A DNA stretch of 64,000 nucleotides from DASXIF01 sp036498145 (GTDB lineage Bacteria > Actinomycetota > Actinomycetes > Mycobacteriales > Jatrophihabitantaceae). A model generated the notes under the pieces. The model worked only from the letters and a program-made list of their open reading frames with translations. It had not been told where the DNA came from and did not search any database. The translations under genes and the position numbers were made by a program. Location: the NCBI GenBank assembly GCA_963708625.1, contig CAVPSV010000004.1, positions 1,054,001 to 1,118,000 of the forward strand, in the 5' to 3' direction. Shown one piece after another: positions 43,157 to 52,041 of this stretch (positions are counted from its first letter, which is position 1; the number at the start of each line of letters is the position of its first letter).

Positions 43157-45538
43157 TCAGGCTGCGCTGCTCGGCACCGGTTCGGCCGGCTCGCGGTCAC
43201 CGGGCATGTCGCCCATGGAGACCGTGCGCCGCTTGGACACGATGACCGCCGCCGCGATGATCAGGAACGCGATGATCGCGATCACCGCTCGCACCGCGTT
43301 GCTCTTGTGGTCGCCGACGCTGTACTTGATCACCGCAGGCGCGATCAGCACCGACACCAGGTTCATCACCTTGATGAGCGGGTTGATCGCCGGACCGGCG
43401 GTGTCCTTGAACGGGTCGCCGACGGTGTCACCGATGACGGTCGCGGCGTGCGATTCACTGCCCTTGCCGCCGTAGTGGCCGTCCTCGACCATCTTCTTGG
43501 CGTTGTCCCAGGCGCCACCGGAGTTCGCCAGGAACACCGCCATCAGCACGCCCGAGGCGATCGCGCCGCCGAGGTAGCCGGCCAGCGGGCCGGCACCGAA
43601 GGCGAAACCGATCGTGATCGGCGCGAAGATCGCCAACAGTCCCGGCGTCGCCAGTTCCCGTAGCGAGTCGCGGGTGCAGATGTCCACGACCCGGCCGTAG
43701 TCGGGCTTCTCGGTGAAGTCCATGATTCCCGGCTTGGTGCGGAACTGCTCGCGCACCTCGAACACCACCCGGCCCGCGGCTCGCCCGACAGCACTGATGG
43801 CCAGGCCACTGAACAGGAACACCACGGCCGCACCGATGATCACGCCGACCAGCACGTTCGGCGCGGCAACCACCGGGCCGAACGTCGTCGTCGTGGCGTG
43901 GTTCTTGGCCAGCGCGGTGACCACCGCATCGGTGAACGACCCGAACAGCGCCGTCGCGGCGAGCACGGCCGTCGCGATCGCGATCCCCTTGGTGATGGCC
44001 TTGGTGGTGTTGCCGACCGCATCGAGGTCGGTGAGCACCCGAGCGCCGGCTTCGTCGATGTCGCCGCTCATCTCGGCGACGCCCTGCGCGTTGTCGCTCA
44101 CCGGCCCGAAGGTGTCCATCGACACGATGACACCGGCGGTGGTGAGCAGGCCGGTGCCGGCCAGCGCGACCGCGAACAGCGCCACCGGTACCGAACCGAA
44201 GCCGAGCAGGAAGGCACCGAAGACGGCCAGCGCGATCAGCACAGCCGCATACACTGCCGATTCCAGGCCGAGCGAGATGCCGGCGAGGATGACCGTCGCC
44301 GGGCCCGTCAACGACGTCTTGGCAACGTCCTTGACCGGGCGGCGGATCGTGTCGGTGAAGTAACCGGTGAGCTGCTGGATCAACACCGCGAGCACGATGC
44401 CGATCAGCACCGCGAGGAAGGCGATCACCTTCGGGTTGCCGTCGATCTTGCTGGCGTCGCCCAGATTGCCGAATGCGCTGAATCCCAGCACGCCGTGGAA
44501 GCCGCTGAACTTGGACGGCAGGTAGGTGAACGTCACGATCGCCACGAGCGCGAGGGAGAACAGCGCCGAAAGCAGGAACCCGCGGTTGATAGGCACCAGC
44601 CCGTTGCGGTCCGCGTCGCGCAGGCGGGTGGTGAGAATGCCGACCACCGAACTCAGCACACCGATGGCGCCGATGATCAGCGGGAGCATCAAGCCCTTGG
44701 CGCCGAACGCCGCCTGCCCGAGGATGAGCGCTGCTACCAGCGTGACCGCGTACGACTCGAACAGGTCGGCCGCCATGCCGGCGCAGTCGCCGACGTTGTC
44801 GCCAACGTTGTCGGCGATCGTCGCCGCGTTGCGCGGGTCGTCCTCAGGGATGCCCGCCTCGACCTTGCCGACCAGGTCGGCGCCGACGTCGGCGGCCTTG
44901 GTGAAGATGCCGCCGCCGACACGCATGAACATCGCCAGCAGCGCCCCGCCGAAACCGAAACCCTCGAGCACCGTCGGCGCGTTGTCGTTGTAGACGAGCA
45001 GCACGATGCTGGCACCGAACAGGCCGAGGCCCACGGTGAGCATGCCGACGACGCCGCCGGTGCGGAACGCGATGTGGAAACCACGCTTGGCACCGGCCCC
45101 GGCACCGCGGGCTGCGGCGGCAACGCGCACATTGGCGCGAGTGGCGAGCGTCATCCCGATGTAGCCGACGGCCGCGGAGAACGACGCACCGACGAGGAAG
45201 AACAGTGCGCGCCCGATCCGGACGTTGGTCGCGCCGTGCGCCACGTTCACCGGGAGGATGAACAGCAGCACGAACACGATGACGGAGAAGACGGCCAGGG
45301 TGCGGAACTGGCGGTTCAGATATGCAGCCGCGCCCTCCTGCACCGCCTTGGCGATCTCCTGCATCTTCGGCGTGCCCTGATCCGCCTTGAGCATTTCGCG
45401 AGCCTGAGTGAAGGCGAAAACCAGCCCGAGCAACGCGATGACCGCGATGCCGATGACCCAGCCCCGATCGCTGCTGCTGATCGCCAGCGGATTGCTGTTG
45501 CTCGCCATCGAGGCGGCAATCAATTCGTGCGCGGCCAT
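43157..45538 (-). CDS. hppA: Membrane-bound proton-translocating pyrophosphatase
   Basis: This 793-aa protein has about 16 spans. It couples pyrophosphate hydrolysis to H+ export. The PPi-binding signature is DVGADLVGKVE, with NAATIADNVGDNVGDCAGM and the second acidic site DTVGDPFKDTAGPA. The residue deciding potassium dependence is Lys in GNTTKAITKG, which points to the K+-independent class (K+-dependent enzymes have Ala there). The gene is absent from mycobacteria but common in Streptomyces and Frankia relatives. Confidence 0.93.
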   Translation of the reverse strand: MAAHELIAASMASNSNPLAISSSDRGWVIGIAVIALLGLVFAFTQAREMLKADQGTPKMQEIAKAVQEGAAAYLNRQFRTLAVFSVIVFVLLFILPVNVAHGATNVRIGRALFFLVGASFSAAVGYIGMTLATRANVRVAAAARGAGAGAKRGFHIAFRTGGVVGMLTVGLGLFGASIVLLVYNDNAPTVLEGFGFGGALLAMFMRVGGGIFTKAADVGADLVGKVEAGIPEDDPRNAATIADNVGDNVGDCAGMAADLFESYAVTLVAALILGQAAFGAKGLMLPLIIGAIGVLSSVVGILTTRLRDADRNGLVPINRGFLLSALFSLALVAIVTFTYLPSKFSGFHGVLGFSAFGNLGDASKIDGNPKVIAFLAVLIGIVLAVLIQQLTGYFTDTIRRPVKDVAKTSLTGPATVILAGISLGLESAVYAAVLIALAVFGAFLLGFGSVPVALFAVALAGTGLLTTAGVIVSMDTFGPVSDNAQGVAEMSGDIDEAGARVLTDLDAVGNTTKAITKGIAIATAVLAATALFGSFTDAVVTALAKNHATTTTFGPVVAAPNVLVGVIIGAAVVFLFSGLAISAVGRAAGRVVFEVREQFRTKPGIMDFTEKPDYGRVVDICTRDSLRELATPGLLAIFAPITIGFAFGAGPLAGYLGGAIASGVLMAVFLANSGGAWDNAKKMVEDGHYGGKGSESHAATVIGDTVGDPFKDTAGPAINPLIKVMNLVSVLIAPAVIKYSVGDHKSNAVRAVIAIIAFLIIAAAVIVSKRRTVSMGDMPGDREPAEPVPSSAA

Positions 45539-45710
45539 GCAACTCCCCTAGGTGCATCGGATGGGGCGCTGAGCCAGTCAGCGCGGTCAAAACGCGCCGG
45601 GCGTGTTTCCCTCCCGCGGCGCGAATTTGCGGCGAGTGTAACCGGCGCGCCGGGTCCAGCCAGCACCCGGGGCCGGGATGCGAGCCGGCAGAGGCGGTGT
45701 GCGCCGAGGG

Positions 45711-46094
45711 TCAGCGGCTCGCGGAAAGCGCCGCAACGGCCTCGTCGACCGACGGGTAGATCTGGAACACCTGGTCCAGCCCGGTGATCTTGAACAGTTT
45801 CAGGATGCGTTCGCGCGCACAGACCAGCGGGATGTTCCCGCCGGCTTCGACGGCCGAGGTCCGAGCGGCGACCAGGGCGCCGAGCCCGGTGGAGTCCAGG
45901 AAGGCCACGTCACTCAGATCGACCACCACGCTCGGAGATGCGGGCAGCATCGCCGACAGTTGGCCCTTCAGGTTCGGCGCCGAGTACACGTCCACCTCGC
46001 CGCGAACCCCGAGCACGGGGTACCCGCCCACTGACTGCTGCGTAACCGAAAGCTCCACGTGCACCGAACCTTGTCCGAGACCGTCATGGATCAT
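45711..46094 (-). CDS. STAS-domain anti-sigma factor antagonist
   Basis: This 127-aa protein has a SpoIIAA-like STAS fold: PVLGVRGEVDVYSAPNLK, VVVDLSDVAFLDSTGLGALV (phosphorylatable Ser in DSTGLGAL) and the C-terminal GLDQVFQIYPSVDEAVAAL. Such proteins release sigma factors by binding anti-sigma kinases when dephosphorylated. No partner kinase is in the window. The start is uncertain: ATG 46094 is used here, but GTG 46067 is in frame and gives a length closer to the core domain. Confidence 0.85.
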   Translation of the reverse strand: MIHDGLGQGSVHVELSVTQQSVGGYPVLGVRGEVDVYSAPNLKGQLSAMLPASPSVVVDLSDVAFLDSTGLGALVAARTSAVEAGGNIPLVCARERILKLFKITGLDQVFQIYPSVDEAVAALSASR

Positions 46095-46251
46095 CGACGG
46101 CATACCAGGCCGACCCGGCCATCGTGCCACAGCGCCCGGAACGAGTCGCCGCGACGATCAACTGCGCGCAGCCGGGACAGCGGCCGCGACCGTCGACAAT
46201 GTCAGCAGACCCGCCCGAAAAGCGCCCACGAAGGCTGAGGACGACACGGCA

Positions 46252-48696
46252 GTGACCGCGGACCAGGACCGGATGCGCCAGCTGCTGGAGCAGCTGTCCG
46301 CTGGCCGCGCGGCTGTGCGGGCGGCGGTTGCCGGACAAGCTGGCGCGGCCGAGCTTGATCCGCTCACCCACGTCGAGGACCTGCCCGCTCGCGACGGCTC
46401 GGTGGCCCAGTGGCCACCGTGGGTGCCGCAGTTGGTCCTGGACCGGCTGTCGGCCAGGGGCATCGGGCAACCGTGGCGGCACCAGGTGGAGGCCGCCGAG
46501 CTGGCCCATGCCGGTCAATCGGTAGTGATCGCGACCGGGACGGCGTCGGGCAAGTCGTTGGCCTATCAACTACCGGCGCTCACCTCGTTGCTCGCGGACG
46601 ACCGCGCCCGGGTGCTCTACGTCGCCCCGACCAAGGCGCTTGCCGGCGATCAGCTGCGCTCGTTGCGGGATCTCGCCCTGACTCAGCTGCGCGCGGCCAC
46701 CTACGACGGCGACACCCCCACCGACGAGCGCGACTGGGTGCGGGCGCACGCCAACTGGGTGCTCACCAATCCGGACATGCTGCATCACAGCCTGCTGCCC
46801 GGCCATGCCCGCTGGGCGTCGTTCCTGCGCCGGCTGCGCTACGTCGTCGTGGACGAATGCCACACCTACCGCGGACTGTTCGGCTCGCACGTCGCGCAGA
46901 TCCTGCGCCGGCTACGCCGCATCTGCGATGCCTACGGCGCAGCACCGACGTTCGTCCTGGCGTCGGCCACCGTGACCGATCCGGACGTTTCCGCATCGCG
47001 GCTCACCGGGGTGCCGACGCGGGCCGTCAGCGCGGACAGTTCTCCGCACGGTCGGACCACGTTCGGCCTGTGGGAGCCACCATTGACGGCTCTTCGCGGC
47101 GAGCACGACGCGCCGGTGCGCCGCGCCGCCGGCGCCGAGGCTGGCCGGTTACTCGCGGATCTGGTCATCCAGGGCGTGCGCACCCTGGTCTTCGTACGCT
47201 CGCGGCGCGGCGCAGAGATCACCGCGATGTCCGCACAGCGCCACCTGGTCGACGCCGGTCTGGACGACTTGGCGGCTCGGGTCGCGGCCTACCGCGCCGG
47301 GTACCTGCCGGAGGAGCGACGGGAGCTGGAAGCGGCGCTGTCCTCCGGAGAACTCCTCGGTGTCGCGGCGACCAACGCATTGGAGTTGGGGTTGGACGTC
47401 AGCGGGCTGGACGCGGTGGTGCTGGCCGGCTTCCCCGGCACGCTGGCGTCGTTGTGGCAGCAGGCGGGACGGGCCGGGCGGGCCGGCGAGGCGGCGCTCG
47501 TGCTGTTCGTGGCGCGCGACGACCCGCTCGACACCTACCTGGTTCATCATCCGCAGGCGGTGTTCGGCCGCCCGATCGAAGCCACCGTCTTCGATCCGGA
47601 GAACCCATATGTGCTCGGACCTCAGCTGTGCTGTGCAGCGGCGGAACTGCCATTGCGGCCGGGCGAACTGCAGCTCTTCGCGGCTGACCCGCCGGCGGTG
47701 TCGGCCGATGACGAGGATGCCTTGAGGGCTCCAGATGGACCGGGTGCGCCGGGTGCGCCGGGTGCACCGGGTGCACCGGCAGCCGATCCGGTGCTGGCGG
47801 TGCTGGATGGGCTGGTGGCGAGCGGTGTGCTGCGCCGGCGTCCCGGCGGCTGGTTCTGGACCTCCCGCGAGCGGCCGAGCGCGGATGTGCGCGGCAGCGG
47901 CGGCCCACCGGTTTCGGTGGTGGACGCGGCGACCGGCTCACTGATCGGCACCGTCGACGCGGGCGCCGCACACTCGAGCGTGCACACGGGGGCGGTGTAC
48001 CTGCATCAGGGTCGCTCCTATGTCGTGGACGACTTCGCGGTCGACGACGCAATCGCGCTGGTGCATGCCGACGAGCCGGACTGGAGCACCACGGCCCGGG
48101 AGGTCACCGATATCGCCGTCGTCGAAACCTTGCGTCAGACCAGGTACGGATCGGTCGGCGTCGCGTTCGGCACGGTGGACGTGGCGAATCAGGTGGTCGG
48201 CTATCTGCGCCGGCGCATCAGCACCGGGGAGGTGCTCGACGAGGTGCCGCTGGATCTGCCGGCGCGCGAACTGCGCACCCGATCGGTCTGGTACACCGTC
48301 GGCGCGGACGCGCTCGAGGAGGCCGGGTTGCCGTTCGCGGACGTGCCCGGCGCGGCGCATGCGGCCGAGCACGCCGCGATCGGACTGCTCCCACTGTTCG
48401 CAACCTGCGACCGCTGGGACATCGGCGGCGTCTCCACCGCGCTGCATCCGGATACCCGACAGGCCACCGTCTTCGTCTACGACGGGGCGGCCGGCGGGGC
48501 CGGCTTCGCCGAGCGTGGGCACGAGGCGTTTGCCTTGTGGTTGCAGGCCACCAGGGACGCGATCGCCGCCTGCGAATGCCCGGCGGGTTGTCCGTCGTGC
48601 GTGCAGTCGCCCAAGTGCGGCAACGGGAACGAGCCGCTGGACAAGGCCGGCGCCGTGCTGCTGCTCGACCTGGTGCTGACCGCAGTCACCGACTGA
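46252..48696 (+). CDS. SftH/MrfA-type DEAD/DEAH helicase with DUF1998 zinc site
   Basis: This 814-aa superfamily II helicase is read from GTG 46252 (ATG 46273 is an alternative). Motifs in order are ATGTASGKSLAYQLP (Walker A), VAPTKALAGDQ, VVVDECHTYRGLFGSHV (motif II), LASATVTDP, FVRSRRGAE, GLDVSGLDAVVLAGFPGT and WQQAGRAGR (motif VI). The C-terminal DUF1998 part carries a tetracysteine site in CECPAGCPSCVQSPKCG. Relatives (Rv3649, M. smegmatis SftH, B. subtilis MrfA) are 3'-5' translocases in DNA repair. A GAPGAPGAPGAP tract near residue 500 marks an unstructured insertion. It is divergent from the STAS gene. Confidence 0.9.
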   Translation: MTADQDRMRQLLEQLSAGRAAVRAAVAGQAGAAELDPLTHVEDLPARDGSVAQWPPWVPQLVLDRLSARGIGQPWRHQVEAAELAHAGQSVVIATGTASGKSLAYQLPALTSLLADDRARVLYVAPTKALAGDQLRSLRDLALTQLRAATYDGDTPTDERDWVRAHANWVLTNPDMLHHSLLPGHARWASFLRRLRYVVVDECHTYRGLFGSHVAQILRRLRRICDAYGAAPTFVLASATVTDPDVSASRLTGVPTRAVSADSSPHGRTTFGLWEPPLTALRGEHDAPVRRAAGAEAGRLLADLVIQGVRTLVFVRSRRGAEITAMSAQRHLVDAGLDDLAARVAAYRAGYLPEERRELEAALSSGELLGVAATNALELGLDVSGLDAVVLAGFPGTLASLWQQAGRAGRAGEAALVLFVARDDPLDTYLVHHPQAVFGRPIEATVFDPENPYVLGPQLCCAAAELPLRPGELQLFAADPPAVSADDEDALRAPDGPGAPGAPGAPGAPAADPVLAVLDGLVASGVLRRRPGGWFWTSRERPSADVRGSGGPPVSVVDAATGSLIGTVDAGAAHSSVHTGAVYLHQGRSYVVDDFAVDDAIALVHADEPDWSTTAREVTDIAVVETLRQTRYGSVGVAFGTVDVANQVVGYLRRRISTGEVLDEVPLDLPARELRTRSVWYTVGADALEEAGLPFADVPGAAHAAEHAAIGLLPLFATCDRWDIGGVSTALHPDTRQATVFVYDGAAGGAGFAERGHEAFALWLQATRDAIAACECPAGCPSCVQSPKCGNGNEPLDKAGAVLLLDLVLTAVTD

Positions 48697-49187
48697 CCGC
48701 AGTCACCGACTGATGACAGCACCGTACTGAGCACAATGCGCGACTGAGCACGGACACCGGGGACAGCGGCCGGATCGCGGACCGCTCGGGCGCGTGCGCT
48801 GACGTCGTGCGGCCCCAGCAGGGGCAGCCGAACCGACTGCCCGACGGTCACCGTGACCGAACCGCTGCGCCCGTCGCCCGCGAGCGTGGTCACGCACCGG
48901 CGCAGGGTGGCACCGTTCGCCGCGGCGATTCGTCCGGCCGCGAGGCACGGATCGCTCGCGACGCCGATCTGCCCGGCCGCTGCGAGTGCGGCGAGATCCG
49001 CCGCGGCTTCGACTCGGTGCCGAGCCAAGACGGCCGCGGTGCGCAGCACGCCGGCGCCGGCCACGGCGATCAGAAGCATGGACACCGCGAGCACCCAGAT
49101 GCTCGCCGAACCACGCTCGGCCGCCGGGTCGTGGCTGCTCGGGCCGCGGGCTCGGGTCCGGAGCCGACGGCACGCGTGGGCGGTCAC
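48477..49187 (-). CDS. TadE/TadG-like pilus-associated protein
   Basis: From GTG 49187 (GTGA overlap with the TadE gene) the protein has a short head and then GSASIWVLAVSMLLIAVAGAG. This is a type IV pilin-like N-terminal helix, with RVEAAADLAALAAAG as in TadE/TadG-family proteins and mycobacterial Rv3654c. After about SARARAVRD the reading frame continues, rich in Ser and Ala, to a stop 220 bases inside the oppositely oriented helicase gene. This tail is not typical of the family; a base error near the end may have removed the natural stop. Confidence 0.65.
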   Translation of the reverse strand: MTAHACRRLRTRARGPSSHDPAAERGSASIWVLAVSMLLIAVAGAGVLRTAAVLARHRVEAAADLAALAAAGQIGVASDPCLAAGRIAAANGATLRRCVTTLAGDGRSGSVTVTVGQSVRLPLLGPHDVSARARAVRDPAAVPGVRAQSRIVLSTVLSSVGDCGQSVTAVSTRSSSSTAPALSSGSFPLPHLGDCTHDGQPAGHSQAAIASLVACNHKANASCPRSAKPAPPAAPS

Positions 49188-49639
49188 GGGCTGTGCCCAC
49201 TCGGCTCGACGGCGGCCACGGCCGTGGCAGTGATCGTTATCGGCGGCAGCCAGCTGACGAGCAGGTGCGCCCGCCGTGTCGCCCTCACCCGGACCTCGTC
49301 GGCCACGGTGCCGATGTCGATGGACACCCCCGGCGCCAGCTCTGCCGCTGCCGAGTGTGCGTGTTCGCTGTCGCCGCGCGCGGCCAGCCGGGCGGCTTCG
49401 CGAGCCGCGTCCTGCACCTGCACCCGGTCGCCGATGACCACGAGGGCGCTGAGTAGCGCGCCGGTGATGAGGATCAGAACCGGCAGCGCCGCCACGAGTT
49501 CCACCGTGGCCATGCCGTCCTCGCCGCGCGGCCGATGCCACCGCCGAAGCAGCCCGCGGCCCTTATGCACGGGGCGCCCGCGATCGGCGGCCAACGTGCC
49601 GCCTCGGCTGATGCGCCGGCGCCCGTTAGCCGAGCGCAT
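49184..49639 (-). CDS. TadE-family pseudopilin
   Basis: A basic N-terminal stretch leads to GEDGMATVELVAALPVLILITGALL, the hydrophobic N-terminal helix of TadE proteins with the conserved Glu. VQVQDAAREAARLAARGD follows. TadE-type minor pilins belong to Flp pilus systems. The start at 49639 overlaps the Flp-like gene by 14 bases; a shorter start near the helix cannot be excluded. It matches mycobacterial Rv3655c by order and type. Confidence 0.75.
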   Translation of the reverse strand: MRSANGRRRISRGGTLAADRGRPVHKGRGLLRRWHRPRGEDGMATVELVAALPVLILITGALLSALVVIGDRVQVQDAAREAARLAARGDSEHAHSAAAELAPGVSIDIGTVADEVRVRATRRAHLLVSWLPPITITATAVAAVEPSGHSP

Positions 49640-49835
49640 GCAACGCCGATTGCACGATCGAGCTGAGCGCGGAGGAGACCGCGTCGCTGCGCACGATGCG
49701 GTAGAGGACCACGGCGAACGCGACGGCGGCGACGGTGCCGACGGCGTATTCGGCCGTGCTCATCCCGTGGTCAGCGCGCGGGATCCGTTCGCGCAGTGAT
49801 CGCACAAACCGGCGGAGGCGAGAAAGCGATGACAT
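49626..49835 (-). CDS. Flp-type prepilin (DUF4244)
   Basis: The 69-aa protein has a basic leader and HGMSTAEYAVGTVAAVAFAVVLYRIV. The Gly-Met junction before the hydrophobic helix with Glu at +5 is the prepilin-peptidase site of Flp pilins. This is the DUF4244 family (mycobacterial Rv3656c). It would be the main pilus subunit for the TadA/TadB/TadC machine encoded just upstream. The start is ATG 49835; ATG 49847 is an in-frame alternative. Confidence 0.8.
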   Translation of the reverse strand: MSSLSRLRRFVRSLRERIPRADHGMSTAEYAVGTVAAVAFAVVLYRIVRSDAVSSALSSIVQSALHALG

Positions 49836-49990
49836 GCGTCCAGCCAATAGCCCGCGGCGCTGCGACGGGGCGGCTCGCGGGGTGTTGTGGACGGCGGGCG
49901 GGTCCCGAACTCATACCTGTGGACACGACCTGGTCGGGACACGTCGTGCGTGCCGAGACGCGGTGGCCAGGATTGGCCCTGGACAGCAGC

Positions 49991-50024
49991 AAGCCGGGGT
50001 CGCGGTGCACTGCGACCCCGGCTT
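49991..50024 (-). terminator. Strong GC hairpin
   Basis: AAGCCGGGGTCGC (49991-50003) and GCGACCCCGGCTT (50012-50024) form a perfect 13-bp stem with an 8-nt loop. It lies 15 bases past the stop of the small gene at 50039-50236 on the minus strand. It probably ends that transcript. No U-run is present, which is common in actinobacteria. Confidence 0.7.
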
Positions 50025-50038
50025 GGGAGATTCGATGG

Positions 50039-50236
50039 TCAGAGTTGTCCGGCGGCCAGCCAGGCGTGGAAGGCATTCAGCGGGCGGCGCGTGGTCCGCT
50101 CGTGCGACCGGCGGACGCCGTTGCGGCGGGCCGGACGCGGCACCCGGGCAGCGCGGCTGCGACGGTAGTCCACGGCGTCGGCGATGAACTGTGCGTGACG
50201 CTGGTTGGCGATTTCGGCGGTGATGGTCGGGTTCAT
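50039..50236 (-). CDS. Small basic protein between tad genes, 65 aa
   Basis: ATG 50236 has a strong site (GAGGAGA) at the right distance, and a stable hairpin follows the stop, so the gene looks like an independent unit. The protein begins MNPTITAEIANQRHAQFI and has an Arg-rich middle (YRRSRAARVPRPARRNG), a pattern seen in many short actinobacterial proteins. No function is known. It separates the tadC-like and flp genes. Confidence 0.65.
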   Translation of the reverse strand: MNPTITAEIANQRHAQFIADAVDYRRSRAARVPRPARRNGVRRSHERTTRRPLNAFHAWLAAGQL

Positions 50237-50373
50237 GATGTCTCCTCGATCGGCTGTTCATGACGATCGGGCTAAGGCCAACTTCTCGGCATGGGGAAAA
50301 CCCCTCGTATCCGCCGCGGCGGGTCGCGAATCCGCGGCTTAGCCGACCCATTTGCCCGGAATCGGCCGACTAA

Positions 50374-50392
50374 GGGCCCGCAACGCGGGCCT
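50374..50392 (-). terminator. Hairpin after the tadC-like gene
   Basis: GGCCCGC (50375-50381) and GCGGGCC (50385-50391) form a 7-bp GC stem with a 3-nt loop, 45 bases past the tadC-like stop on the minus strand. It may end or attenuate the ssd-cpaF-tadB-tadC transcript before the flp genes. Confidence 0.45.
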
Positions 50393-50435
50393 AAGGCCCA
50401 TGACGGCCGCACCTCGCGCCACCGCGGCGCGGAAC

Positions 50436-51152
50436 TCACCGCCAGGAACCCCAGGCGCCGCCGACGAGCGCGATGACATCCGGCACGATGCCCAGGCAGA
50501 CGAACGCGGGCAGGAAACACAGCCCGAGCGGGGCCATCGCCAGCACGCCGGCCCGAGCTGCCCGGCCGAGTGCCGTCGCACGCAACTCGCCGCGGAGTTC
50601 GTGCGCCGCGGTCTCCCACATCCCTGCCAGCCGGATGCCGCTCGCGGCACCGCGCCTGGCGATGCGAGCGAGCCGGCCGAGTTGCGGATGGTCGGCCAGA
50701 TCGGCCCAGGCTTCAGCCGGCGCCGCCCCCAGCCGGAGCATGCCGGCGACGGACTCCAAGCTGCGCGCGGTCGGTTGCGAGGCAGCGGGTGCGGACACCG
50801 CAAGCGCCGAGGCGACAGGCAGGCCACTGCGCAGAGCGGCAGCGGCAAGATCGAGGGTGCGGGGTAGCAGCGGATCCACGCGCGTTCGCGCCGGCCAGGC
50901 ACGCAACCGCTCCAGTCCGGTCCAGGTCACCGGTATCAGCGGGAGCGCGACCGCGCCGCCGAGCCGCAGCCCCAACAGGCACACGCATAGCGAGACGATC
51001 GCTGCGGCCGCAGCGACCGCGAGCAACGCCGTCGACGGCGCACCGAGCAGCCGATGACGTCCGGAACCCGGATGAGCGCGGTCACGACGACCCGCTCCAT
51101 CCCAACCGGCCAGCAGGACCGCGGCACCGAGCAGAACCGGGGCTGCGCTCAC
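50436..51152 (-). CDS. tadC: TadC-like type II/IV secretion membrane protein
   Basis: This 238-aa protein starts at GTG 51152, which overlaps the stop of a 28-codon reading frame. It has two N-terminal spans, a GspF/T2SSF-type helical domain (DPLLPRTLDLAAAALRSGLP, LGAAPAEAWADL, ARRGAASGIRLAG) and a C-terminal span (APLGLCFLPAFVCLGIVP). It pairs with TadB as the inner-membrane platform of the Flp pilus. Confidence 0.8.
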   Translation of the reverse strand: MSAAPVLLGAAVLLAGWDGAGRRDRAHPGSGRHRLLGAPSTALLAVAAAAAIVSLCVCLLGLRLGGAVALPLIPVTWTGLERLRAWPARTRVDPLLPRTLDLAAAALRSGLPVASALAVSAPAASQPTARSLESVAGMLRLGAAPAEAWADLADHPQLGRLARIARRGAASGIRLAGMWETAAHELRGELRATALGRAARAGVLAMAPLGLCFLPAFVCLGIVPDVIALVGGAWGSWR

Positions 51153-51235
51153 GACACCCGCCCGGATTTCGCGGCGCCGATGCCAATGCCCACGCCCAGG
51201 GCCACGCCCGGGCCAAGGCCCACGCCGGCGCTCAT
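51149..51235 (-). CDS. 28-aa Gly/Val-rich small reading frame between tadB and tadC
   Basis: ATG 51235 overlaps the tadB stop (ATGA), and its TGA (51149-51151) overlaps the tadC GTG. The peptide MSAGVGLGPGVALGVGIGIG, then AAKSGRVS, is a short glycine-rich hydrophobic segment. Exact coupling at both ends suggests it is translated, either as a small membrane peptide or to relay ribosomes to tadC. It might instead be the N-terminus of tadC separated by a frameshift. Confidence 0.45.
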   Translation of the reverse strand: MSAGVGLGPGVALGVGIGIGAAKSGRVS

Positions 51236-52041
51236 GATCGCAACCCGGCTGCGACGATCCGGCCCGTCCACAGCACGCCCGCGGCGTCGAAGGCTGTGCC
51301 CAGACAGCAGAGCAGCTGGCCGACCGGGGTGTGCAGCAGGGTAGCGACCGGGTGCAGCCCCATGGTCGCGCCGAGTGCGACACCGACCACCGGCAGTACG
51401 GCAACCACGGCAGCCGACGCGTGCGCACCTGCGAGCGCGGCACGCACTGCGCTGCGCTGGTCAAGCTCGGCACGATGATCGTCGGCGATGCGCGCCAGTA
51501 CGTCCGCCAGCGGCGCACCGGCTCGCGCGGCCACGCGCCAGGCATGGGCGACACCGTCCAGCCCAGCTGCGCGCGCCAGCACCTCGGCCGGATCGCCGTC
51601 GACCGCGATCACATCGGCGGCATCGCGCCACCCGGCGGCGCGGTCGATCTCGGCCGCCGCGCGCAACGCCTGCTCCGGCCTGGATCCGGCACGCAGCTCG
51701 GCGACGACCAGCCCTATCGCGTCCGCGCGTCCGCGCGCAGCCGTGTCCGCCGCGCGCCGGCCCGCGGCCTGCCTGGCCACCACAGCCGCCGTTGCCAGCA
51801 TCGCGGCGCACGCAGCCGCCGGCAGCACGCCCGCGACAACGGCCAGCACACCGACCGCCGAGCAGGCACCCGCGTGACCCACCCAACGCATCCGTTGCCG
51901 CCCGCCGACCACAGCCGTCCGCGGCGAAATAGTGGCGACGCGCCCCAGCTGCGCCAACCGACCGGCGCGGGCGCGTCGCAGCTCATTTGCCGGTAGGCAG
52001 GCGATGCCGGTGCACAAGGCCAGCCACTGCGCGGCCGTCAC
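51232..52041 (-). CDS. tadB: TadB-like type II/IV secretion membrane protein
   Basis: GTG 52041 overlaps the cpaF stop (GTGA). The 269-aa protein has an N-terminal span, paired spans around residues 60-95, the T2SSF domain (GLVVAELRAGSRPEQALRAA, ARAGAPLADVLARIADDH) and C-terminal spans (VVAVLPVVGVALGATMG). It resembles mycobacterial Rv3658c and forms the pilus platform with TadC. Confidence 0.8.
   Translation of the reverse strand: MTAAQWLALCTGIACLPANELRRARAGRLAQLGRVATISPRTAVVGGRQRMRWVGHAGACSAVGVLAVVAGVLPAAACAAMLATAAVVARQAAGRRAADTAARGRADAIGLVVAELRAGSRPEQALRAAAEIDRAAGWRDAADVIAVDGDPAEVLARAAGLDGVAHAWRVAARAGAPLADVLARIADDHRAELDQRSAVRAALAGAHASAAVVAVLPVVGVALGATMGLHPVATLLHTPVGQLLCCLGTAFDAAGVLWTGRIVAAGLRS

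Noticed and set aside
43898..45787. 629-aa open frame antisense to hppA
   Set aside because: It is made of repeated R, D, E, H and Q with no folded pattern. It is the complement of a well-supported H+-pyrophosphatase.
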